Shown here piece after piece: positions 42,590 through 52,329 of a DNA stretch of 64,000 bases. Position numbers and translations under genes: made by a program. The first letter of the stretch is position 1; each line of letters starts with the position of its first letter. Below the pieces are notes generated by a model. It did no database searches, was not told where the DNA came from, and saw only the letters and a list, made by a program, of their open reading frames with translations. Origin of the DNA: Chinchilla lanigera (lineage: Eukaryota; Chordata; Mammalia; Rodentia; Chinchillidae); NCBI RefSeq assembly GCF_000276665.1, contig NW_004955435.1, positions 5,835,062 through 5,899,061 on the forward strand, read 5' to 3'.

Positions 42590-44045
42590 CGGCCCTGCGC
42601 TTCGCGTTCTTAAACAGTCTCTAAACAAAAGCAAAGGGTGGGTGAGGTGCGAATACGCGGTGTGGGGCCCTAAAGAGCCTCTCGAGGAGCAGAGAAGGGC
42701 GGCGGCAGGCCGGGCGCCGGGCTGTGCCGGGCCACGCGGTCTGCGCCTGTAAAATTCCTGCGCCGCCCGGGCCTTTCCGATCTGCGCGGCCGGGCGGGGT
42801 CCCCCTCCCCAAAGGCCCGGCCAGAAGCTGGGTCACAGCGCCCGACGCGGGGCGCAGGCGAACGCGCCGATCCCCCGCCGGTACCAGGTCCGGCGCGGGC
42901 CCATTTCACTGTGAGCCGGAAGAAGCCACTTTCCGATCGCAGATTTCGGGGCTCCNNNNNNNNNNNNNNNNNNNNNNNNNNNNNNNNNNNNNNNNNNNNN
43001 NNNNNNNNNNNNNNNNNNNNNNNNNNNNNNNNNNNNNNNNNNNNNNNNNNNNNNNNNNNNNNNNNNNNNNNNNNNNNNNNNNNNNNNNNNNNNNNNNNNN
43101 NNNNNNNNNNNNNNNNNNNNNNNNNNNNNNNNNNNNNNNNNNNNNNNNNNNNNNNNNNNNNNNNNNNNNNNNNNNNNNNNNNNNNNNNNNNNNNNNNNNN
43201 NNNNNNNNNNNNNNNNNNNNNNNNNNNNNNNNNNNNNNNNNNNNNNNNNNNNNNNNNNNNNNNNNNNNNNNNNNNNNNNNNNNNNNNNNNNNNNNNNNNN
43301 NNNNNNNNNNNNNNNNNNNNNNNNNNNNNNNNNNNNNNNNNNNNNNNNNNNNNNNNNNNNNNNNNNNNNNNNNNNNNNNNNNNNNNNNNNNNNNNNNNNN
43401 NNNNNNNNNNNNNNNNNNNNNNNNNNNNNNNNNNNNNNNNNNNNNNNNNNNNNNNNNNNNNNNNNNNNNNNNNNNNNNNNNNNNNNNNNNNNNNNNNNNN
43501 NNNNNNNNNNNCGGGGCGCGGGCCGGGGGTCCCCCGCGGACGGCCTGGGTGTCAGAAACGGAGTTTTAAACCGCATCAAACGAAAACTTTGTACACAGCC
43601 ATCCCGGGCGGGCTGGAAAAACACGCAGAGCCGGGCTCCCGGGAGCCGACCGCGGGGGCTCGCTCTGGGGGCGGGCGGCGTGCACCGAGTCGGGACGGCT
43701 CGCCCGCAGCGGCGGAGCCCACCGGCCGGGCAGGGAGCGGGAGCCGCCTTTTCGTCAGACGCTTGTTTTTGGAAATCCTGTAGACGGAGAGCTCGGGGAC
43801 AGGGGACGCGTTTAAACTCGCATTGCCGAAGGACTGGGTGTAGGGTTAGGAGGGGGAAATGCCGAGCGGCGGCGGGAGCGCTGTCCCGGAGACCGGCCGC
43901 CGCTCCCGCCCCCGTTCGTGTCTTCTACCCTAGAGTGGCGTTACGCTGAAACGTTTGAACAACTTAAGCGGACACTTCTGCTGTCTAGTGCTGTGTTGTT
44001 CCTTCCCGTGCGTAGCTCTGGGAGAGGTGGCACCGTGCTAGGAGA
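42590..44045 (+). promoter_or_regulatory. S1PR1: CpG island; presumed S1PR1 promoter/exon 1 region
   Basis: GC-rich and CpG-dense on both sides of a 556 N gap, against an AT-rich background. It ends about 1.2 kb upstream of the S1PR1 coding exon. In other mammals S1PR1 has a non-coding exon 1 roughly 2 kb upstream of the coding exon (from memory), which would place it in or beside the gap. I see no TATA box and cannot place a transcription start or a splice donor. The open frames crossing here are CpG-island composition effects. Confidence 0.65.
42956..43511. other. Assembly gap, 556 N, inside the CpG island
   Basis: A run of N replacing the GC-rich core. The 281, 263 and 290 codon frames spanning it are artefacts of unread bases. 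Confidence 1.
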
Positions 44046-44181
44046 ATGACAGTAAATAAAGCTGTCCAGGCAAGTTGAGCAATGCAGCAGACGTTGTTTG
44101 TGTGTGTTTCTGCAGAGAGGTTTTTGTCTTTGAAGTTAGCATGCGGGGGCATATGCTGTTACCGTTTGTGGTATAACTTTG

Positions 44182-44182
44182 C

Positions 44183-44216
<34 letters not shown>

Positions 44217-44223
44217 TGTGTGT
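44182..44223 (+). repeat. (TG)n microsatellite in the presumed intron 1
   Basis: About 20 TG units with one TA interruption (44209-44210). Confidence 0.95.
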
Positions 44224-45057
44224 TGGCTAAACTAAAAACTCGTAGGCATTCAATTAGTGTATGAAACTTCTGGGGTTCGCTGCACTCTCTTACGAATGAT
44301 TTTCACTGAACACCTTTAAATATAGTTGCACTGAGCTTGCAGGGGGAAAAAAGAAGAAGAAAGAATAGGCAGTTGCTTCTCCGAGGCGCTGAGCTTTCCT
44401 GTTTACCGCAAGGCTGGGGCGCGCCTGGGGGCCCACACCTCACTGCACCCTCGGACCCCCAGCACACCTGCTCCGGGAGAGTTATTAATAGAGCCCAGAA
44501 AATTACGCTGTCAAAAGATTTTCGTGCAAACCTATTTTCTTGCATGGCAATTAGGAGGTGGCGCTCGGTGTGTGAGCGGGGAGTGGAGCGGGTAGGCGGA
44601 GGAGGTGTGCGTGGGGCCCTCAGGCTTCGCAGTTGGATCTTTGCAGAGTAGGGACCTCGGGCTGGTGGTGAGGACAGCTGAGCTGGCGGCCACCGCAGGG
44701 GGTCTCGGAGGGCCTGGCGGTCAGAGGGAGGGGCGGGTGCGGAGAGGCGAGAGGGGAGGGAGTGGAGTTGGTGCTGCGCACGCTTCTTGGGGTTCCCGTT
44801 TCCGTTAAAGTGGTTGTCACTACCAGGAGAGATTTCCTCTCATCCAGATGGAATTCAGTCTGGGTGAGTTTTTGGTTTTTTTTGGTTTTTCTTCCTCTTT
44901 TTCTAGAAATAATTTGATGTTAAAAAATTCTTGCGCTCTCCCCAAGTCTCCTCAAAACATTATCTAAACGGCCAAGTTGGAGCAATGCCTTAGCTAGAAG
45001 GAGCTACCCCTGGGCGGTGACTTTTTTTTTCTAACCCTGTGTTCTTTGTGACTTCAG

Positions 45058-45226
45058 GCTGCTGTTTCTGAGGCCCTCTCCAGCCAAGGAAAAGCCACAC
45101 AGAAAGCGTGGATCTCTCTCACTGAACCATTTCCCCAGCCCCTGAAGGCAGGCTTGGACCTGGCCCTCTAGCGTTGGTCTGGAGAAGTGGCACCTTCCCG
45201 GTTCTTGCGGGACACAGCTCGGCACT
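45058..45226 (+). other. S1PR1: S1PR1 exon 2, 5' UTR part, with splice acceptor
   Basis: A pyrimidine-rich tract and CTTCAG (ending 45057) form a good 3' splice site just before GCTGCTGTTTCTGAGGCCCT, which I recall as the start of the coding exon's 5' UTR in other mammals. The 169 nt contain no ATG upstream of the receptor start, so no upstream open frame begins in this exon. Confidence 0.75.
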
Positions 45227-46375
45227 ATGGGCTCCACCAGTACCCCGCTCGTCAGGGCTGTCCTTAGTCCGGTCTCAGACTATGTCAACCATGACATCAT
45301 AGTCTTGCATTACAACTACACGGGAAAGCTGAACATCGGCCCTGACAAAGAGATCGGCATTAAGCTGACCACGGTGGTGTTCATTCTCATCTGTTGCTTC
45401 ATCATCCTGGAGAACATCTTTGTCCTGCTGACCATTTGGAAAACCAAGAAGTTCCACCGACCCATGTACTATTTCATAGGCAACCTGGCGCTCTCAGACC
45501 TGTTGGCAGGCGTGGCTTACATAGCCAACCTGCTGTTGTCTGGGGCCACCACCTACAGTCTCACCCCCGGGCAGTGGTTTCTGCGGGAAGGAAGTATGTT
45601 TGTGGCTCTGTCTGCCTCGGTGTTCAGCCTCCTGGCCATCGCCATTGAGCGCTATATCACCATGCTGAAGATGAAACTGCACAACGGGAGCAACAGCTCC
45701 CGCTCCTTCCTGCTCATCAGCACCTGCTGGGTCATCTCGCTCGTGCTGGGTGGCCTGCCCATCATGGGCTGGAACTGCATCGGCTCGCTGGCCAGCTGCT
45801 CCACCGTGCTGCCGCTCTACCGCAAACACTATATCCTCTTCTGCACCACGGTCTTCACTCTGCTCTTGCTCGCCATCGTCATCCTGTACTGCAGGATCTA
45901 CTCCTTGGTCAGGACTCGCAGCCGCAGCCTCACCTTCCGCAAGAACGTTTCTAAGAACAGCCGCAGCACCGAGAAGTCGCTGGCGCTGCTGAAGACGGTG
46001 ATCATCGTCCTGAGCGCCTTCATCGCGTGCTGGGCGCCTCTCTTCATCCTGCTCCTGCTGGACGTGGGCTGCAAGGTGAAGACCTGCAGCATCCTCTACA
46101 AAGCCGAGTACTTCCTGGTGCTGGCTGTGCTGAACTCGGGCACCAACCCTATCATCTACACTCTGACCAACAAGGAGATGCGTCGCGCCTTCATCCGGAT
46201 CATGTCCTGCTGTAAATGCGCCAGTGGGGACTCCGCCGGCAAAATCAAGCGGCCCATCATCGCAGGGGTGGAATTCAGCCGCAGTAAATCGGACAACTCC
46301 TCCCACCCCCAGAAGGACGACGGGGAGAACCCAGAGACTATCATGTCTTCTGGAAATGTCAACTCTTCTTCCTAA
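45227..46375 (+). CDS. S1PR1: Sphingosine-1-phosphate receptor 1 (S1P1, EDG1)
   Basis: A class A G-protein-coupled receptor of the plasma membrane. It binds sphingosine-1-phosphate, couples mainly to Gi, and controls lymphocyte egress and endothelial barrier integrity (family knowledge). The 382-residue length is the mammalian norm and the frame is intact in one exon. Visible landmarks: N-glycosylation site N30-Y-T; seven membrane segments at about 47-71, 80-107, 117-145, 160-180, 203-225, 255-278 and 292-312; D91; ligand-contact pair R120-E121; ERY 141-143; C184 and C191 in extracellular loop 2; CWAP 268-271; NPIIY 307-311; palmitoylation-type cysteines 328, 329 and 331; a serine-rich tail with SRSKSDNSS (351-359). 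Residue 234 is Ser where human and mouse have Arg, but R231-x-R233-x-x-T236 still fits an Akt site. Residue 292 is Lys, as I recall for mouse (Arg in human). The start has A at -3 and G at +4. Confidence 0.98.
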   Translation: MGSTSTPLVRAVLSPVSDYVNHDIIVLHYNYTGKLNIGPDKEIGIKLTTVVFILICCFIILENIFVLLTIWKTKKFHRPMYYFIGNLALSDLLAGVAYIANLLLSGATTYSLTPGQWFLREGSMFVALSASVFSLLAIAIERYITMLKMKLHNGSNSSRSFLLISTCWVISLVLGGLPIMGWNCIGSLASCSTVLPLYRKHYILFCTTVFTLLLLAIVILYCRIYSLVRTRSRSLTFRKNVSKNSRSTEKSLALLKTVIIVLSAFIACWAPLFILLLLDVGCKVKTCSILYKAEYFLVLAVLNSGTNPIIYTLTNKEMRRAFIRIMSCCKCASGDSAGKIKRPIIAGVEFSRSKSDNSSHPQKDDGENPETIMSSGNVNSSS

Positions 46376-47591
46376 AGCTGGAAGCTGCTGATCTTCGGGA
46401 AGTGCTCTTCCGTGGCCGCCCACCGCCCCAGCATTTGAAATAAGCCCCTGGGCCTCAAGTGAGGCCAGCAAGGAGCTGCGGGGGTCCAGAGAGAGGGAGG
46501 AAGGAGCGGGGAGCGCAAACAGGCTGGCGGTGCCGCAGTTGGTGGGTAGAGTTAGTTCCTGTGAACAATGCACTGGGAAGGGTGGAGATCGGGTCCCCGC
46601 CTGGAGCCTATTTCCTCTCCCTTTGGAGCTTTGATTTTGCACTGAGCCAAAGGTCTAGCATTGTCAAGCTCCCAAAGGGTTCGCTCGGCCCCTCCTCCAA
46701 GAGTACGGTCCCAGGAGAAAGGCGCTCAGTCTGGAGCATAGAGGAGGTGATGTGTTCTTTCACTTGGGTCTCAGACTCACGTGAGTGTGTGCTCTTCTGC
46801 TTGCCAAGGCGTCCTCTGCCGCGCCCGCCCTCCCGCCCCCTTCACCCCCTCTCAAGACCCTTTCACTGTATATTATAACCACCTGGCATTCGTCAGACAG
46901 CGACTGCGGCTTGCTGCTCTTGGTCATCGGCAGCAGGCAGTCTGTGCTGAGTAGGTAGGCTGTGAAGGCACAGAGGTGGTTGCAGAGGGAAAGCAATTTC
47001 ATTTGCTGAGGCCAAAGTTTCCACATAAACTGGATTAGTTTTTTTTTTTTTTTGGAATTTGCTTGAAGTCACTTTGATTTTTTTAAACATCTTTGCAATG
47101 AAATGTGTTGCAGTGTCATATCAATTGTGGCCGTAATCGGCCAGAGGAAGTCCGCCTTATCTAAATGGTGACAGCCAGGACCTTTAGTGTCTTAGGAGCG
47201 ACAAACAGAAGAAGGGGAAACTGACTGGGAGTGCACTTCTGTCAACCAGGAGAGATTTCTTCATGACTGTCTAAAAATGCGACATCTGTCTTTGGCACTT
47301 TTGTTGATGTGTATTTCAGAGTGTTGTGTAATTTCGTTTCAACCGACAGGATGGTTGTATTTGGTTGTGTTAAAAGTACCTTCTATGATTTTTGAATGTA
47401 TTTGTTTCAGCAGAGGTCTTTCATTGGATTTTTTCTAACTTGTGTTAACACCACTGAATGTGTATTTCTTAAGAAAATACCAGTCTCTTGGCCCTTAAAA
47501 GCATTACTTTAACTGATAGGAAACAGTGGAAATTTTTTCAGTACAACTGTTCATTAGATAGAAATTGAAGGTGTGTATAAATGTCACAAAG

Positions 47592-47597
47592 AATAAA
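47592..47597 (+). terminator. S1PR1: Poly(A) signal AATAAA, proximal
   Basis: Canonical hexamer in GAATAAAAATATG, about 1.2 kb after the stop codon. It could give a shorter mRNA form. Confidence 0.5.
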
Positions 47598-47739
47598 AAT
47601 ATGTTACTGTCTTTTTAGTATGGTTTTCAGTGCAATTAAACCAAGAAATGTCTTGTTTTTTTTTAAAAAAAATAGTATTTAATAGGTTTCTGACTTTTGT
47701 GGATCATTTTGCACATAGCTTTATCAACTTTTAAACATT

Positions 47740-47745
47740 AATAAA
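47740..47745 (+). terminator. S1PR1: Poly(A) signal AATAAA, distal
   Basis: Canonical hexamer in ATTAATAAACTGATTTTTTT, followed by a T-rich stretch. It is the likelier main 3' end, giving a 3' UTR of about 1.39 kb. Confidence 0.6.
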
Positions 47746-47769
47746 CTGATTTTTTTTAAAGATCCCCTT

Positions 47770-50370
47770 GTGAAGAGCATTTTTAAAAATCATGATTGAG
47801 ATTTTCTCTTTGACCCTGTTGTTCTTTGGAATCAAAGTTAAGGGAAAATTTATGTTATTTTTAAAAGGATTTCACCTCGATTAAGTAGGGTGTGAAAAAA
47901 TTGTGGTTTGTTTAGAAAGTGGTCTTTTTCAGGAAGAGAAACTTCAATAAGTTAGTGTTGAATAGTGAAAATGAATGAGATAAAAAAACCACTAACCTTC
48001 TAAATACCACATTAGCAAGTAAATGTAATTTTTAAATTGCATTCAAGCCAGGCTAAATTAAGTATAATAATTCTGTTTTAAAACACGGGTTTTTAAAGAA
48101 TGAACAGTGTGGTCGTCAGTCTCATTTGAATTACGACACACAGTGATCAATCCAAGCACGACAACAAAAGCGTACGTTCGGGCCATCCACCAATGTGCTG
48201 GACAAGCGGGGCTACAGGTGTGAGATAATATTAAATCATTTACATTTTTTAGTGCACTGTTTTGGTTTCTTCAATCTGTCCTGTAAATGAAGGAATATAC
48301 AGTATATATGCAGTGGCAAACTAGAATCCAGGCTGAGTAGAATAGGATCATCAATTTGAAAACTTGATTCACTGTATTGGATAGCCTTAGCATTCTTGGT
48401 CATTAATTTCTCCCACTATAAAATGAAAACCAGGGTACTTTGCAAGAATCACAGTATTAGCTAACTCTTGTTCTGGTATTATTGTCATCTTTTGGGGAGA
48501 CTGAGTCAGAGTATTTAGATGTGTTTGGTTCTTTAGCCTTATTGTTATTTTCAGGATTTCTGTGCTTTCAAGTGCCGTTGAATATGCACAGGACACAGTT
48601 GGGACACGGAGATAAACCTCACCTAACAGGGTAGATGTCATTTCTGGGTAAGGTTAACTGTGGGAAACAGAAGTGTATTCACTAAGGAAACCTTAGGTCA
48701 CAACCTCCAGTTTCCTGAAGGAAATGCCAAAAATGCTCCAAAGACAAAAGGCTGGGAACAAACTGGAATGCCTCTGTCCATCTGTCTGCTGAGGCGGAAG
48801 GAATGATTTCATGTTACATTCACTTCCTAGAACTTTCATTACAGAGCGGAGCATAATGGAAAAGTGTCCATTTTGTTTCAGTGGATGATGAAATGGTTTG
48901 TACTCTTATCTTCCTAAGCACGATGGTGACTCATGACACGGAGACGATGGGATATGGGGGGGCTGGCTGTGCCAGGGAGGGGGCACTCACTTCCCCACCT
49001 GAGAGCACGTCGTGTGCTTTCTCCCTGGAAATTCCGGGCAGCGCGTATCCAAGAAAGATAGCTAAGATGAAGGAACCCTTGGTTTTATCCTAAGGTGAAT
49101 ATCTGGTTTTAATTGAGCATATTCTATGAAGGATTGAGAAAAATCTCAGTGATTATATGCTCATATTAAAATGTATACATATAAAATTTTGATTACAAAA
49201 CATACTGTTTAAGTGACATGAAGTATATAGGGCAATATAAAAAGTTCAAGTGGCTCAAAATGTTAGAATGGTTAGAAAAATGACATCGCAAAATACTCTA
49301 TCCCTAGCAACATAAGTTTGATTACAATTTTGCAGAGCACTCAAATCAAAGTCTTATATAAGACAAACTGTTGTTCTCGCTTTCTAGATTTTTACAAGGA
49401 GAAAACTGTGGTTCTTTAATAAAAGTCACTCTAGTAATATCAACCCAGAAGTTTACAGTAGTACTTTTGAGCTCATGTCACTCGTTACTGGGTTCTATTT
49501 AATAAACATCAGCACTTAAGTTATTTATGGCACCTGTAATTTTTTCTCCAATGTAAAAGTTCTGATGTAAAGATCTTAATTTAATTCTTTTTGAGTTACA
49601 GTAGAGTCACTCCTGGCATGGAGTTTGCCTGTGTTTAAGTTATATCCGGTGTGTATACTTATGCTTTCAAACTACACTGTGCTTTCTATGTACTTCCGCA
49701 AGTTTGCTTGCTGTTGTGTGTGTGTGTCCACATTACCTGTATCCCTGAGCTCTGTGGCTTTTTCTAGCCAATTCCAAGTGGAGCTGTATTTGGGAGCTAC
49801 TGCTTTGAAAGAATAATTCATGGGCTGCACTGGGGAAATTGTACAGAAAGGCCTTGAAATTCAGGTAATTCTCAGTATTACCTGAGTCCCATTTTCCAGT
49901 GAGAAGCAAGGGATAGTACCAGAAGGCCCCACTTGCGGTCAATGCTTCTCATCTGGAATTGAGTTTTCTGTGGGCACCTAACTAATTGGATCAAACTAGA
50001 TTTGATCTCATTTATTTCCAGATTAGCTTCATTTTTTTCCCTAAATAAGTTATAAGTGCACGGAGGGAGTAATTACAATTAAGTAAAGGAAACTTTGTAG
50101 GACCTATTAGAGTATTCTTCCCTTAGGAACACAGTGAATTCTTGATGAGAAGTCATAATAAATTGCATCATTTCCTCTAATCTTCCTTCCTGCTTTTTTG
50201 ATGTGTATTTTACATGATCCAAAGAAAGAGACTTGAAGCACTCTTTTGTATATACCTTTGCCTTCACTGCCATACTAGTCGGAACTAGAGTCATCTTTTC
50301 AGGCTACTAGCAAGGTTGAGTTGAATAAATAAATGCCTTTATATTCTCTACAAAGAGCAAGGATTGTATT
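47770..50370. other. Repeat-poor region downstream of S1PR1
   Basis: About 2.6 kb with no SINE, LTR or L1 copy that I recognise, the longest such block in the window outside the gene. It shows no coding pattern: the open frames at 48387-48641, 48881-49093 and 50079-50294 have no recognisable domain. Low insertion density beside a developmental gene can mark regulatory DNA, but I cannot show this here. Confidence 0.45.
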
Positions 50371-50374
50371 CTAT

Positions 50375-50522
50375 TTGTTTGACATAAGTTCGCACTACAT
50401 AGTTAGGCCGGCCTGGAATTCACTGCGTAGTCCAGCCTGGTATCGTACTCTTGGTGGTTCTCCTGCCTCAGTCTCCCATGTGGTGGTATTACAGGTATGT
50501 TCCCCCGGCCTGCGGAGGATTT
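50375..50522 (-). repeat. B1 SINE with internal duplication
   Basis: TCGCACTACATAGTTAGGCC, GGAATTCACTGCGTAGTCCA, GGTTCTCCTGCCTCAGTCTC, GGTATTACAGGTATGTTCCC. Confidence 0.85.
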
Positions 50523-50879
50523 CTAACCAATGATCCAAAGAGCTGGAAGAAGTACGAGGAAAACAAAAGTAAGGGGGAGACCTATAATTAATTCGCTCTC
50601 TTCACAGTCTTTGACAAGCACCAAGACTCAGAGTAATGTTGGCTCATGTTGGAGATCTGTCTCTTAATACATCCTGTCTCTTGCTTGTAGTGCTTTTTTT
50701 TTTCTTTTGGCTTAAACTCAAGTGATTCCTACTACTTCCAAGCTTTTGTTCAGATCCCTTTAAGGATGGAAGGGTTAAAACTCAGACTTAACTCTACATG
50801 CAGCCACTGCAAAAGCCAAAGCGTGGGCCGTAGATTGGAACGAACAAGAACTATTTCATTTTTTGACACTGAGACAGCA

Positions 50880-51350
50880 TCATGGACCCAACTACCAGCT
50901 TCTCTGTTGATAGTGGACAAACAGACTCAGAAGCCCGGGGACTGCTCTCACTGGGGTTGGCGTGTGGGCCCTCCCTGCACATGCCCTGCGCCGAGTGAGC
51001 GACTGCTCCAAGAGCTGCTGGTCCCATGGATCAGTCCACGCTTTACTTGCTCCCGGACCCCTTGCGGGGGTCGCAGGCATGGGCAGTCTGTGATTGCTGT
51101 CGGTCCGGCCCGCATCTGGTTCCTGTATGTGTCCTGAACTGACTGGAGGCGCAGAATCAGGTGGTTCACAAACTGTCAACCCTGCAGTTCGTATCTGGGT
51201 TTTGCCTATACCCTACTGCCTGGGGTCACACCGGTGCAACCCGAGTCTGGGCCGTGCACGTGCCCTGAACTGCAAGGGGACGCTGGATCAGACGGTCTGT
51301 CATCAGCTGACACCAATACTGGCGTCTGAGACCTGGGATAACTAGATGCA
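50880..51350 (+). repeat. GC-rich diverged tandem units of unknown class
   Basis: Two related units about 131 bp apart: 'gcatctggttcctgtatgtg'/'tcctgaactgactggagg' near 51112 and 'gagtctgggccgtgcacgtg'/'ccctgaactgcaagggga' near 51243. A weaker third (gggccctccctgcacatgcc) lies near 50966. It stands out in an AT-rich setting. L1 5' promoter monomers or an LTR are possible, but I cannot decide. Confidence 0.45.
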
Positions 51351-51489
51351 AATCAACAACTGCTGGAAAACCCCAGACTGAGTAGAGCTTCTCAGAGGAC
51401 ACAGGGAAACTAGGGACACTAGCGGCCTTTGCTGTGCAGCTACTGAAGAGGGAAACTGAGCTTTCTGCACCCGGTAGCAAACATGACAG

Positions 51490-51970
51490 ACAGTTTGCAC
51501 TGTGGTACACTCACGTAGTGGAATACTGTTCAACAGTTTAAAAAAGGAACTACTGCTAAAACTTCCAACAATCTGTCTGAATCACAAAACTCTTAAATTG
51601 AAAGAATTATGCCACAAAAGAGAGCACACTGCACAATTCTGTTTATGTGAAGTTAAGGGGTAACAAAATTAGCTGGGGCTGGTGGTGCACACCGGAAACC
51701 CCAGCATTCAACAGGCTGAGGCAGGAGGATCATGAGTTCAAGGCCAGCCTGGGCTACGTTTTTGAGGGCTTTCCTCAAAAACAAACCAATGAAAAGAACA
51801 GACAAAACTAATCCACGGAGATAGACACACAGTGGTTGCCTGCTGGAAGGGGCAGTACTGGAAAGGAAGAAACTTTCCAAGTTATCAGCAGTGCTCTGTA
51901 TCTTCATTTTGGGGGGTGTTGGTTTCTCAGATGTATGCACTTGGTTAAGCTTAGCCATCTATACTCACAA
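51490..51970 (+). mobile_element. Old L1 3' fragment split by B1
   Basis: 'gtagtggaatactgttcaac', 'caacaatctgtctgaatcac', 'ctgtttatgtgaagtt', then after the B1 'gttgcctgctggaaggggca', 'gtgctctgtatcttcatttt', 'cagatgtatgcacttgg' follow the order of ancient L1 3' ends. Confidence 0.7.
51666..51786 (+). repeat. B1 SINE inside L1
   Basis: GCTGGTGGTGCACACCGGAA, AGGCTGAGGCAGGAGGATCA, CAAGGCCAGCCTGGGCTACG, CTTTCCTCAAAAACAAACC. Confidence 0.85.
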
Positions 51971-52329
51971 GAGTTGTGAAATAAAAAAGGATGTGTTAGA
52001 TTTCTGTGTTTAAGGATAAAGGCTGTATGGGTCTTTCCTTGTGAAATTACGGTAGGATTGCAGGGAGTTCAATACAGTGTGGCCAAAGACCCCATGTTCC
52101 ATAGAAGGAACACATGCACTTTGAGTATTAGCCATATCCCAGAACCAAAATATTAAAGTGCTAAATAATCATCGCCTGATGATACCTGTGCTTCCATAGG
52201 TTGAGAATTTGGCTTACTTTTGGTATTTGTAACCCCTCAAGAACTTCTTTACTGGAGAGTCTAGCACTATAATGAAACTGTCACAATAAAAGTTTATTGA
52301 CATTCATATTTCACTCTTAGAGATATACG

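Larger units (their letters stand above)
46376..47765 (+). other. S1PR1: S1PR1 3' UTR (approximate end)
   Basis: It directly follows the stop codon, GC-rich at first and then AT-rich from about 47.0 kb. It is free of SINE or LTR insertions, unlike the surrounding DNA, as expected for a constrained 3' UTR. A T run lies at 47040-47054. The open frames here on both strands (for example 46459-46878) are not supported as genes. Confidence 0.7.

Noticed and set aside
42724..43783. Open frames of 263-290 codons across the CpG island
   Set aside because: Most of their length is unread N, and the flanks are GC-rich sequence with few stops by composition.
44313..44325. TTTAAATATAG as a TATA box for S1PR1
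   Set aside because: It lies between the CpG island and the coding exon, probably inside intron 1, and AT-rich matches of this kind are common. No start-site evidence.
45494..46642. A 382-codon open frame on the minus strand opposite S1PR1
   Set aside because: It is the antisense of a GC-rich coding exon. Its composition (Asp/Glu/Gln/Gly-rich, no domain) is what an antisense frame of such codon usage gives, and the matching length of 382 is coincidence.
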